Of a stretch of DNA of 15,758 bases, positions 1-9,767 are shown piece after piece. The notes beneath the pieces are model-generated. The model worked only from the letters and a program-made list of their open reading frames with translations, had not been told where the DNA came from and did not search any database. The position numbers were made by a program, and so were the translations under genes. Every line of letters begins with the position of its first letter. Positions within the stretch are counted from its first letter, which is position 1. The stretch is taken from positions 1-15,758 of the forward strand of contig LSSN01005995.1 in NCBI GenBank assembly GCA_001970855.1. The letters run 5' to 3'. Source of the stretch: Smittium culicis. Lineage: Eukaryota; Kickxellomycota; Harpellomycetes; Harpellales; Legeriomycetaceae.

Positions 1-224
1 TGATAAGTATACCAAGATCGGATTGACCGCTAAAATTTACTCCACCGCCTTTTAGTAAACGTTATATCAAATATTTCAAAATCACGAATGGTATAAATAC
101 AATTAACATACGTTATATATTCCTCATTTTTGAATTATTTCTACTATAATACCATTTAGAACCAATATGTTTTCACATATATTTTACATACTTATTAACA
201 CCAAAAAAATTTTAACTGAACATA

Positions 225-833
225 ATGAAAAACGCCAATATCGCCGAAAAAGTATCCAGAAAGGATAAACGATACAATATGCTTGATAATATTTCATAGT
301 GATATAAATTGCTGACGAGGAAGTACGAATCTAGAAAGGATGCAAGCGGCAGCAGGTTTTTTGACTTTGGCAAAAGTTTTCCCGAATCGCTCCATAACAA
401 CCAAACATTCAAGGAGATGAAAGAGCGAATGGGAAAAATGTGGAAACGGCTTACGCAGATGAGGCATTCAAAGCGGTGCGCTGATAAAAAATCGAGTGCG
501 ATGGCGCTGTTTTGTCAATGCAATATGCAGAAAAACGACTGCATCTCGTGCTCAATTCCAATAACTAGAAAAAGTTAAAGGTACTGTTCTGAAGGAAATT
601 ATACATTAGCTGCTTTGAAATGTGTACCTGATAAACATGTTTGTACTTACGAATATGCGAACCGCAGTATCGATACACTCGAAATGGTTCGAAATCTTTA
701 CTATCTGATGTGCGGTGAAATATGCGAATTAAATAATTCAACTAGATTAGATGAAATGCAAGATGTAGACAATAACTCGGAAACTTTTTCTGTAGAAAAA
801 CCAGATTATGTTTGCTCTAAATTTGATATTTAA
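225..833 (+). pseudogene. Cysteine-rich small protein, interrupted reading frame (relic or spliced gene)
   Basis: I do not recognise the family. One frame runs from the ATG at 225 to the TAA at 831-833, broken by adjacent TAG and TGA codons (297-302) and a TAA (576-578). Between the stops it looks coding: 310-570 is clearly richer in GC than its flanks and uses codons such as CGG, GCG, ACG and TGC. The product is lysine/arginine-rich in the middle, with a cysteine cluster (CADKKSSAMALFCQCN, then NDCISCS), and after the TAA it stays cysteine-rich (RYCSEGNY, KCVPDKHVC, MCGEICEL, VCSKF). No signal peptide is visible. A candidate intron at 252-323 (GTATCC...GGAAG, CTGAC branch-like site, 72 nt, frame kept) would remove the TAG-TGA pair. 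Removing the TAA needs an implausibly short 36-nt intron (574-609), so decay is at least as likely. A TATA-like gtataaatac lies at 91-100. Confidence 0.4.
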
Positions 834-2316
834 TTATTTTAATTTTTTTTTCACATGAATGATGATGATAAAAGAATAGATCAGTGTAGTTTAGTATTTA
901 TTTTATAAAATTTAAATTGAACATTCGTAAATCATAAACGCCTAATAGATTACTTTATATTTATTGTTATGCGAATATTCGAGAGAGTGTATATCATAAG
1001 TGGTTTACCAGACAATATCATTAGTTTAGATTTGACTAATTAGATAGTTGTCTTACCTGAATTGTTAATTAACTTATTCAAAGAATGTTTTATAAATTTA
1101 CAATTGAAATTCACTTTAAATAATATATTATGAAAATACAAATGTTATTAATTGACTATTTGTAACGATACTTATCTTTATAATTTCTTCTTTATTTTAT
1201 TTTGCCAAAGTCTAAAATGATCATTTTCACTGAAAATGATTAGAATTTCATAGTTTTCTTTTTCTAAAATAACCCAATTGAGAGGGCTATATAAAACCCA
1301 GGGCTCACAGTGACTGATAAATGAACTTACTTGCAACTTATAGAATTTTAAACTAATTTCTTTGAACTTATTAAAGATGTATATTTTTGAGTAATATATT
1401 AGTGTAACATTATTTATCTTACTGTTCCTTAGATCTGCAAGAAGAAATATCAACATAGAGTAACCTTTTAGTTAGCTGGTTGAATCTTAGGTCTTTCTTA
1501 CTATCACAACTATATATAATTATATTCGCAATAAAATATCTTTGATGGGTATACCTCAGTTTCGTGTATGCAATTTTTATTTTTTTTAGAAAATAAAAAT
1601 TCAATTCTACTTCATTAAAAAGACGCATTAAGCACTACCACCTTATGTATTACTAATCCGAAAAATAAATGCCAATGATAATATAGTGATTTAAATTAAA
1701 TGTTATTTTAATACATATATTATGTAAAGTACATGGTTGTGTTATCTTTATTATTTTTCGGCAAAGGTAAAGTGGTTGCAATGTATTTTAATTAAATTAT
1801 CTCCTCTCTTATTATAATAAGCAATGATTAACTCTCTATGAACTCTATCGATTCTTACAAAATAAATGATTAAATATAAATATATAAAAATAATAATTTC
1901 ATTCAGCTAAGCTAATGTTAACATTTGAATTGATTAAACATTAGTGGGAAAAAATACTAATCTGCAACCAAATGTTTACTTTGTTCATAATCTCTCATGT
2001 TTTGATTTAACCAAGTAAAATTCACTATTAATTATAATTGGGAGTTGGAAAGTTTAATGGAGAATTTATATGAAAAATGATTTTTTAATGACTAAGGGAG
2101 AATAGCCGTTTGTATTTATGTAGAAAATATAGTTTGTTTAGATTTTCTATTTAAAGCTGATAGTTTGAATTATTTCCTACTTTGAATAAACTCGTTGTCT
2201 ATTGTTCGCGCAGCAGCTCGTCCCTTGATTACGCCTGTGTGTCAAATAAATATACTTTTTTTGTGTATTCGATTATACTGACTTAGATCTGAATAGATAT
2301 TTTTCGAGGGTCATTT
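834..2316. other. AT-rich spacer with two weak minus-strand ORFs
   Basis: This stretch is about three-quarters A+T with no recognisable gene. Two overlapping minus-strand ATG ORFs exist: 1419-1628 (69 aa) and 1178-1456 (92 aa). The second ends in a tryptophan-containing stretch (HCEPWVLYSPLNWVILEKEN). The same strand has splice-like signals: a pyrimidine-rich acceptor ending TTCTTCTTGCAG near 1439, and GTAAGA and GTAAGT donors nearby. A small spliced minus-strand gene or a relic is therefore possible, but I cannot assemble a convincing model. The remainder appears to be plain intergenic DNA. Confidence 0.3.
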
Positions 2317-2607
2317 ATGCTGCGATTTATCTTTTTTTTTTTTTTCAAGAAATTATTTATAACAAAAAATTTAACTTTTAAAAAAATTAAAAAGTTGTTT
2401 AAGAAAATAAAAATTATCGCCTTAATTCTCTATGCCACTACAGCAACTCTATTCGCACCGAAAATTTGGTCAAATATGACTTGCATTCCATTACTACTTA
2501 TAACCATTAACGAATTGTTAATTCGAAGACCTTACACAAAGAAAAAAAAATTTCATGTTGACAGCTCAATGTTTTGGTATACGTTTCATACGCGAAGCTA
2601 TAAATAA
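2317..2607 (+). CDS. Possible small hydrophobic protein (weak)
   Basis: An ATG-initiated 96-codon ORF. The N-terminus is a poly-Phe run encoded by a T homopolymer, which counts against coding. Residues about 20-35 are lysine-rich, followed by a hydrophobic stretch (KIIALILYATTATLFAP), a second one (CIPLLLITINELL), and then a basic RRPYTKKKKF segment. Two membrane helices bounded by basic residues would be a sensible topology for a small membrane protein. The 2400-2540 part is slightly richer in GC than its flanks. It may be an exon of a larger gene, a relic or chance in AT-rich DNA. I assign no family. Confidence 0.22.
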   Translation: MLRFIFFFFFKKLFITKNLTFKKIKKLFKKIKIIALILYATTATLFAPKIWSNMTCIPLLLITINELLIRRPYTKKKKFHVDSSMFWYTFHTRSYK

Positions 2608-3367
2608 AACCCTTTTTATACCACCTCTCCCTCCGTTCATCATCAAGGTATTTACTTGAATACTTGCTTCACTTAAGCAAGCTCCAAAACAACAAAAAAA
2701 AATAAATTAAAAGTTAAAACTATAAATAAGTGAAAGACTTTTATCAAAAAAAATCTGTCAATGTTTTCGAGGCATATGACTGCTACTTGCCATACACAAA
2801 TAATGGTCGACTTTTTATACATCTGGAATTTTATTTCTACTTGAAATTCAAAGATTCTTTGTATAAACCATTTAAATTTTTTATATTAACGAGTTTTTTT
2901 TTTTTTCATATTTCAAAAATTGACATTGCTCCCACTTTCTCAAATTTCTATGTATTAATCCTCTAATGCTGTTTCTGATACTCAAAAACTAAATTGCATG
3001 GTTTCTATTACTAAAAACCACCTACAAAATACAATCTATTATAATGTTATTATGAAATATGCAATTTAAGTGTATTTTTAGATAAATTTATTTTTCTGGT
3101 TGCGGTAGGAAGGTGGGGATTAGATTCATGCATTAGTTCAATTGTAGTTTGTCAAGTTAAAAAAAAAAGTAAAAGGGGTTGAGGTAAAATATTGCAGTTA
3201 AATATTTTTTTTATTAAGGTGGTCTAATTAGCATAGAGTAGCACTGGTAAAAATGTCAAGAAATATAAAGAATTTTCATAGAATTAACAAAAATGGAATA
3301 CAAAGTTTGCGAATTAATGATATAAATAAGCACAAGTTTTTTGTTTTTTAAAGAGTACAAAACCTTT
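2608..3367. other. AT-rich spacer, 3' flank of the SAPS-like gene
   Basis: Between the weak plus-strand ORF and the stop codon of the large minus-strand gene. A 78-codon plus-strand open frame starting with GTG (2730-2966) contains a poly-Phe run and has no supporting feature. The rest is homopolymer-rich AT sequence. On the minus strand AATAAA hexamers occur at 3210-3215, about 150 nt past the stop of the large gene, and near 3087; either could serve as its polyadenylation signal, but such hexamers are frequent by chance here. Confidence 0.35.
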
Positions 3368-6300
3368 TTAAAGAAATTTAGAGCTTTCATAAAGGAATTT
3401 TTCATACATTTCTTGGCGGTATTTTTTAATATTAGCCTGTGAGATCAAGTTATCGTCAGAAGAGTTGCTTGCAGATGAAGAGCTGGGTGTATTTTCCGGC
3501 GAGTCTATTTTTATATTTGTTTTCGATGTGGTTCCATGTTTCTCGCATGTGTGTGGCACTTTAGATTTAAGCTTTAGTGATTTTTTATTGGATGAAGTTG
3601 AGGTCTCGTGGTTAGAAAAAGAAAAAGTTTTATTTTTGCTTTTCTTACGCGTAGGTAACGACTGCTTTTTTCCATTGCATTTAGTACGGAATTTTTTTGG
3701 AACATTACCTGTGTTTGGATTCTTAGAGGAATCTTTTGGGTTGGATAACAATTCTAAACCAAATCCAAGACTAAATGAGTATAGCGAGCCATAGTCGATA
3801 CCATCTTCATCTAATTCAAACTTTGGAGTTAGTATTCTGCATAAACTGATTATGTTATACAAGCCAATCTTTGGAATAATATTATTTTTATACTTTAGGC
3901 AGAATAATGAAGAGTCATAAATGTTCTCTTTAGAATTCAACTTTCCAAAAGTTGATTTTTCAGTACGATCGATTTTAAAACAACCTGGTCCTCGATTACG
4001 GTGGAAATTTTTGTAGTTATGACGGAAGTAATGGGACGATTTGGTGACAAACTTATCTTTCTCAGGGTTATACTGGGCATAAGCTGGTTTTGCTGTTTTA
4101 CTATTAGGTAAAGCCATGTTGAATCTTAGCAAGTTTCTTTTAGTTTTGATTTCCACGCTATCGTATTTTTCTGGAATATCTATGTTTATTGGAGTAAAGT
4201 ATTGTAAGGGGCGTTGTTTAAAAGTTTTGCATGTGCGATAGTAGAGCAGTTCGTCGGTACTGCCTTCTTCGTATGCTTTGGTCTGCTTGTTAGACTCTTC
4301 CCTAATATATGTCAAATTTCGAAGCCAAACTTCAGAGCAAAGTAAGAAAGTTTGCCATTTTTGTAAGTGTAGTTCTGCTCCTTCAATTGGCGGCAAATCT
4401 GCGCAAAATTCGTGTAAATAATATTTATTAGAGAGTGATTTAAATGAAGATTGGGCTGAATTAAGCGAAAGATGCCCAGTGATAATTTCTAAATCTAAAT
4501 TTTGAGTAGAATCTCTTGGAGTAGGTGAATTAGAAAAAGACAATTTGTCATCGGAAGGAGAGCTACGATCAATTAAATCACTTGTGTCTTTATTGGAATA
4601 TGAAGAGATGTAATCGTCTTGAAGCTCAGTGTTTAATGAAATATTTTGGTTCAACGAGTCTGCTTTGGTTATATCAGCTAATGCGTTAGAATCGTCATGA
4701 TTTGTAGTGGAATCTTTAGGTGTTTGATCTGGAGCCTGAGCGCCGGGTGAGTCTATGCTGCAATTAATTAAGAGTTCAGGGTGGCGTGGAATAGATTCGA
4801 GAGATATTTCATTATCTGAGCAAGAATCGGTGGCATCCAAGTCTTGAGAATTATCGCCGTTGGTACCAGCTTTCAAATTATTAGTAATAGATATATCTGC
4901 ACTATCGTTACAGGGGTCAGCTAAAATAGTAGTACAGGTTTCGTCAAGATACTCTTCGGTTGGTTTTAAATTTTCGGTTTTGGGGGGACTGCGTAGTTTT
5001 TTTTTATTTGATGTAGCTAACTTGTGTTTGGATAATGAAGTTTTTGTAACGGTTGCGTTTTTATTTTGATTGTGGGAGCAAGAAACTGTTTGTTTAGATT
5101 TGAATTTGGATTTGGATTTTGGCTTAGCAGTGGATTTAGCAAGTATGCTTGAGGATGAACTAATGCTTTCAGAGAAACTGCTATGATTAGTAAGATCTTG
5201 TTGGTTATTATCCGAAGAAAATAGGGGGTAAGGGCTAACAGAGTTGGTTTCAGAATCTGCAGATAGAATTTCTTTTTCGTCGCATTCTTCAGAAACGAAT
5301 TCTTTATCAAGAGGTCTGGATCCAAAAATCATTAGATACACTTGATAATAAAAGCTTTGAGGGTTTAAAAAAACCTTAGAATTGAATAAAGTTCTAAAAA
5401 CTTTGTCAGTCATAATATAGATTCTAAAAAACACGCGGTCAGATTGAATAGCTAATCGGAACGTGTTTAAAATGAGCATGAAGAAGCCATAAGATTCAGT
5501 GTAATATTCAGTTGATTTTAAACATTCTATAAGCTTAGTAACCAATTTTGTTGATTCTAGAATATAAGAGAGAATTCCATCACAATTACAAGTTAGGTTT
5601 TTGCGGAAGAAACAACCTATGCAATTTTTGATTGGTGGTTTTGAACAAGAGCAGAAGGAAGGACCTAATTTTGGCATTTTCATAGAAGGGATGTCCACAT
5701 CAACAAATAGTTGTTGGTGTGTATAAATCGAATTTTGAACAACGAGAGAAATGAGTTTGTAAAATAATGACTGATATAGCTGGTTAGACTTGTGAAGGAG
5801 TAACCAGTGAGTCAACGCGTCCCAGACACGAAGATCAACCCAGCCAAGAATTTCGTCTAGGTCTTCAGCCTCGTTGAGAATATTAACAATAATGGACAGT
5901 AGATTGATTCTCGAAGCAGAAAGCTTAGGAATATTGTTTAATTTTAATAGCTTGTATTGACTGGAGGAGGTAGGGAGCTCTTTTGATTGTAAGTCGTTAT
6001 TTAGCTCTAGAGATCTTAGCCTTGATTCAATTTCTTCTATTCCATTGCTTAGTGGAGAAGCAGATAATGTTGATGAAGGGGAAAGGGAAGGAGAGGGAGG
6101 AAATAGCGAAGAAGAACCTCTAGCTTGATTACCGTTATTATAGTGAGAAACAGATGGGCTTGGCAAGTTCAAACTTTCAAGCTCAGGTTTATTTCTAGAA
6201 TCATCAAAAGAAGGATTATTATCTACAGGAGAAATGAAGAGTGCGGTGTTATTAGTGTAATCAAAACCAACTTGGCTATATGGTCTTTTTATAGAGTCTA

Positions 6301-8502
6301 GATTTTTTGAAGTAGAAACGTTGCAGTTAGACAATCTTCTAGCGCAAATAGAGTTTGAAGTTAAATCAGCTTCTCCATGAATTCCAACAAGCAAAGAAAA
6401 AAAGGCAGGCACGAAAGTTTCAAGCTCAAGCCTAGCTTCAATCCCAGTAAGAACTAAAACTTTAGACGAGGAAATATCAGGGTCAATGTCTAAGATATTC
6501 TGTCGTGAGCGAATTAGTCTGTTGTGAAGGCAAGAAGTTTTTGAGAATAGTGAAGAAACGACTAATATTGTAGATTCAGATTGGTGAGAAAGATCGGGGG
6601 AGCTAACGATGATTTGACCGAGCCTTCTTATTAGGTAGTCATCATTAAAGAAGGACTCGTATAATATATCAACACCAATGAAATTTGAGTAGTCTTCAAT
6701 GAAAGTGGAGATGAATTCAGCGACGGATTTAGAGGTGCGTTTATCTTTGTTTTCAATTAAATTGATAACGATGAGCCAAAAATTAGAATCGCGTAAAGAG
6801 ACAAATCTTTTTTTTATTAGTTCTTTGTCATTATCAGAGATTTCAGATGAGGCGTAGCTTTTAGAGAAGAAATCAATTGAAGTTTTGGGAACGTAAATGA
6901 AATCAGAAGTTTTCATACCTAAAGAGTTTACTCTATCAGTGGTCCAAGAGGTGAAAAAGATTTTTAAAAAGGTGTTTTGGATGGGAATTTCAGATAGGAA
7001 TGGGAGCAAGTAGTAAATTAAGGGTTTATTGGGATCAAAATAGGTACCAAAGGAGGCAGAGAAAGATTTGTTAGAAGCGAGATAAGAGGGGGAAGGGGGA
7101 AATAGTATGATTTTGATTGTTTCTAAGTGGTGAGAGAAGAGGATATGGTCAAAAAGCTTAGAGAAGTGGTGAAAAGAACCCTTGGCATTTTTGGAGAAGA
7201 TTTCAAATAGGCCATAAATGATATGATTTAGATTATTTGAGACGATTTTTTTGCTTAGAGCGTTTGAGGAAGATAGAACGCTAGTGGCATTGAAAGCGCG
7301 TTTAAGGGCTAGCTGAGAAACGCGCAAAGATTTAGAGAAGTGTTCCATTCTTCTAATATCGAGCCAAGAGAGACTTGGGTTGAGATCAGATTTAGAGAGT
7401 CTTTTAGGGGAGACGAGGGTGATGAAGCGGATAAGCATGGAGATGACGCCTTCTAAGAGGAAAAAGTCCATCATTTTAGACTGGACAAGAGGTTTTTCGA
7501 TGTCTAGGAAGCGTTCAAGGAGGTTATGAGCGGTTTTTACAGAGACTCCAACGCTAATTCTATCAGATTTAGGAGTTAGAGGGGTATTGGGGTCGAATGG
7601 AGTGGGATCATTGTCGAGGGAGATGGGGGTGTTTCTATTAATTTTGGGTTGAGGGGTAGGGGATTGCTCGTTGTCTAAAGAAGTAGAAAAATTAATAAAA
7701 AGATCAGAGGTGGGGATAAAAGTGTTAAAGGGGGGTAGAGGGTTTTGGGGGTGGGGGTATTGGGAGCAGTTGCTTCCAGGGGTGGAATTATGTGGTAATG
7801 GGGGATTCAAAACAATCTTACTAGGCTTAGTAGAGGGGAGGTTTTGGTCTAAATTTTGAGAGAACGAGAACATGGGGGAGAAGAATTTAGAGGTATTTGA
7901 AAAAGAGGGGTAGTTGTGTAGAGGGTGTCTATGAACTTTTTTAAAGAGGAAAGATTCAGGTAGAGTTAAGCTACAGGAGGAAAAGCTGGAGGTAATAGGG
8001 GAGGTGTTAATGAGCGACAATAAATTAAAGTAGAGTAGAGGGAGTTGTAGGTATTTATATAGGATGTAAGGGTGTAAGTGAGTGTAATTTGGGATGGAAA
8101 CGGTGTTATTGGGGTTATTTTTAAGAAATAAGCTTGAAATGATGTGGTCAAGAACAGAGGAGGGGAGAGGTTCGGGAGTATTAGGGGATGAGGAAAATTC
8201 GGAGAAGATTTTAAATTTGGGGAAACTTTTTTGTCTATAAAGCGAAAGGTAAGAAAAGGAAAGAGGATATAATTTAGAAAGCGAAAGGGAAGGTGTAGAA
8301 ATAGGGGGATGGGGTAATAGGGTTATTGAAAGTTGGGAAAAGAAGCAGAGGGGGTAAGGTACCTGAGTATAGGATCTTTGAAAGGGGCGGGTTTCAAAGG
8401 GGCTTTGATAGGGGAGTTAGTAGATAAATAAGCTTTAGTGCAAGGGAGAGATTTGTCTTTATCAGATTTAGAGATGTTCAACAAGCTATTAACAATTTGC
8501 AT
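3368..8502 (-). CDS. Divergent SAPS-domain protein (Sit4/PP6 phosphatase-associated), two exons
   Basis: Proposed regulatory or scaffold subunit of a Sit4/PP6-type protein phosphatase; the known family binds the catalytic subunit and steers it in cell-cycle and nutrient signalling. Model: exon 1 8502-8363, intron 8362-8235, exon 2 8234-3368, giving 1668 aa. Within exon 2 alone the first ATG is only at 7873. Regions: Pro/Ser-rich N-terminus (1-275); helical-repeat part 1 (about 278-663) following SAPS order, with LLERFLDIEKPLVQ, FLLEGVISMLIRFITL, FHHFSKLFDHILF and SKSVAEFISTFIED; Ser/Pro linker; part 2 (about 814-1018, SASRINLLSIIVNIL, WDALTHWLLLHK); Ser/Lys/Asp-rich linker to 1318; then a Trp-containing segment near 1340 (HLQKWQTFLL) like the conserved SAPS tail. 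Basic stretches occur near 1080-1130 and 1560-1582. Oddities are the great length (family members are mostly 700-1100 aa), no recognisable N-terminal Trp-Arg-Phe-like motif, and a six-cysteine insertion. The family call rests on motif order and remembered family patterns, not a search. Confidence 0.75.
5582..5653 (-). other. Cysteine cluster CxC-x7-CxxC-x7-CxC inside the SAPS region
   Basis: Residues 908-931 of the 1668-aa model carry six cysteines in a mirror-symmetric pattern: C908-x-C910, C918-x2-C921, C929-x-C931. The segment lies between helical segments of SAPS part 2. Such spacing suggests metal (zinc) coordination. No intron boundary explains the insertion, since the frame is open and codon use matches the flanking exon. 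Zinc binding is inference; the cysteines are seen directly. Confidence 0.6.
8235..8362 (-). other. Intron 1 of the SAPS-like gene
   Basis: The donor is AG|GTACCT (G at 8362) and the acceptor TTTATAG|A (G at 8235). The 128-nt interval is strongly pyrimidine-rich on the coding strand and contains no AG dinucleotide before the acceptor AG. A branch-like TTTCTAAAT lies some 40 nt upstream of the acceptor. Splicing joins exon 1, ending in phase 2 (...CTC AG), to A CAA AAA AGT and so enters exactly the frame of the large exon. The total coding length of 5007 nt is divisible by three. The frame is also open through the intron, which is expected because CT-rich DNA rarely forms stop codons, but it has no ATG there. 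Confidence 0.7.
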
Positions 8503-8817
8503 GTCCTAGCTAATTTTGGGAAAACATCAAATAGAGAAATTATTTCTGGGGGGATAGGGGAGGGGTTGAAGTTATTAAGAATTTGTATGAGAGTGTTAAT
8601 TGAAGAGTATAATTTTGAATTGATTAAAAGTTCGAATCGAGCCGAGGGAAATAAGAAAAAAATTTTTTTTTCTTTTGAGAATGAGATTTATAAATTGAGT
8701 AGGCGATTGTTTGAACAGAATGGATTGATAGTCAGAGATTTAGGAGAGAGTAAATTAGATTTCGAAATAATTTTTTTTTCTTGTAGAAATTCCTTAATTG
8801 AAAAGCCTAGAAGCTAA
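8428..8817 (+). other. Segment open on both strands, coding strand undecided
   Basis: The plus strand is open from 8428 to the TAA at 8815-8817, with the first ATG at 8587. From that ATG it would give 76 aa (MRVLIEEYNFELIKSSNRAE at the start), mixed charged/hydrophobic and helix-like. The mirror minus-strand frame is open from about 8688 to a TGA near 8480 and also looks protein-like (SINTLIQILNNFNPSPIPPE, LFDVFPKLARTCKLLIAC). It runs into the proposed start of the SAPS-like gene in a different frame. Mirror-phase codons make each strand imitate the other, so at most one is likely real. A plus-strand gene would be divergent from the SAPS gene with only 84 bp between the two ATGs. Confidence 0.3.
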
Positions 8818-9353
8818 ATATAGATTAATTAAAGGAAAAGGGTATTTAAATTGAGAATTGATAAAGGTAAGGAGAAAACATTCAAAGATGTAGAGAAAGC
8901 GAGTATAAGAAAGAAGTAGTATTTGGAATAGAAGAATACCTGTAAAGCAGAGAACGAATTGAGGGACAGAAAAGTTGGAGAGGGAAGGGAAGGCTTGAAG
9001 AAGAATAGGGGAGAGTAAATATTACTTCTAAGAGTAATGAGGTGGGTAGATAACACACGTTAAAGCTGTGGAAAAGAAGCAGGAAAATTAGTTGCAGCAA
9101 TATAATAAGAGTATATAATATGTATCTTGGGATATGTGGATGTAAGTATAAAGAAAGATGGTCAGAGATAAACGAGTATTTAATTACAAAAATAAGTCAC
9201 TTTTAATTTCAAAAAGCGATTAAAATTTAATAAAGCACAAAAAATTAAAAAATGGTGAGAAAAAAAAAAAAAAAGTAACAGGAAATTATTTGCGTTGCTT
9301 AAACAAAAAAAAAAGAAAAAATAAGTAACCATTCCCATCCACGTTATCGCTAG
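8818..9353. other. Purine-rich (plus strand) spacer
   Basis: From about 8840 to 9060 the plus strand is mostly A and G, for instance gagagggaagggaaggct near 8980. The minus strand therefore stays open without stops and shows overlapping 75- and 72-codon ORFs (8829-9056, 8882-9100) of Ser/Leu/Phe/Pro composition. I attribute these to base composition. From 9060 to 9353 the sequence is AT-rich with A homopolymers (9260-9275, 9304-9320). No gene or RNA is recognised. Confidence 0.4.
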
Positions 9354-9767
9354 CCAATAGACTTGGCGGATAAACTTGACGAATGGGCGAAATACAAATG
9401 CAGTAATTCAGCAGAATTATTTGGTGCTTACTTAAAAACCACAAAAAAGCAGATTTGGAGTAATCAAGCACAGCTTTAGCATTAAAAAATATGAATATAT
9501 CGCCAGCTACAGCGAAAAAAAAACTATCCGCGATGAACGAGATAACTGAGCATAAAGGTATCAGAGCCAAGCGTAGGGCGATGGGTGAGGTATCAGGATG
9601 AAGTGTAGGGCGATGGGTGAGGTATCAGGGTGAAGTGTAGGGTATAGATATGTAAGGAGAGCGGATATGCAGAGGAATTTGGAAGAGATGGCTTGAGCGA
9701 ATCAGGGATATGTTTAGAAGGAGTATCAAAGCAAACAAGCTTTTTCTTTTTTTTTTTATCTAAATAA
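9354..9767 (+). pseudogene. Coding-like relic in three frame segments, unknown protein
   Basis: Three adjacent plus-strand segments look coding but lie in different frames. 9354-9479 reads PIDLADKLDEWAKYKCSNSA and ends in KKQIWSNQAQL. 9464-9601 (ATG at 9491) includes MNISPATAKKKLSAMNEITE and AKRRAMGEVSG. 9648-9767 includes CKESGYAEEFGRDGLSESG. A single-base shift near 9475 would fuse the first two. Composition is closer to coding DNA than the AT-rich flanks, and residues are balanced with Trp, Cys and charged positions. There is no start for the first segment, so missing upstream exons, introns or decay are all possible. A 32-bp tandem duplication sits at the junction of the second and third segments. 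I do not recognise a family. Confidence 0.35.
9573..9647. repeat. 32-bp tandem repeat, about 2.3 copies
   Basis: Copy 1 at 9573-9604 and copy 2 at 9605-9636 both begin gtagggcgatgggtgaggta and differ by one base (a/g) near the end. A partial third copy (gtaggg...) starts at 9637. The period of 32 is not a multiple of three, so the duplication shifts the reading frame of the relic it lies in. A recent slippage or unequal-exchange event is the simplest origin. Confidence 0.9.

Noticed and set aside
680..700. GGTTCGAAATC, resembling a tRNA T-arm
   Set aside because: Lies inside the cysteine-rich coding frame and no paired stems are present at the needed distances.
3465..5325. ORFs of 69-109 codons overlapping the large gene (plus strand 3465-3794, 4860-5069; minus strand 5017-5325)
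   Set aside because: Other-frame shadows within a well-supported exon, with no independent start signal or family.
7966..8151. 61-codon minus-strand ORF overlapping the 5' end of exon 2 in another frame
   Set aside because: Pyrimidine-rich DNA rarely forms stop codons, so open frames there carry little weight; the exon frame is supported by the splice-phase match.
8632..8642. GTTCGAATC, resembling a tRNA B box
   Set aside because: No matching A box, acceptor stem or cloverleaf arms could be formed around it.
8829..9100. Two overlapping Ser/Leu/Phe/Pro-rich minus-strand ORFs
   Set aside because: They sit in a C+T-rich tract where stops are scarce; no conserved-looking segment or splice model supports them.
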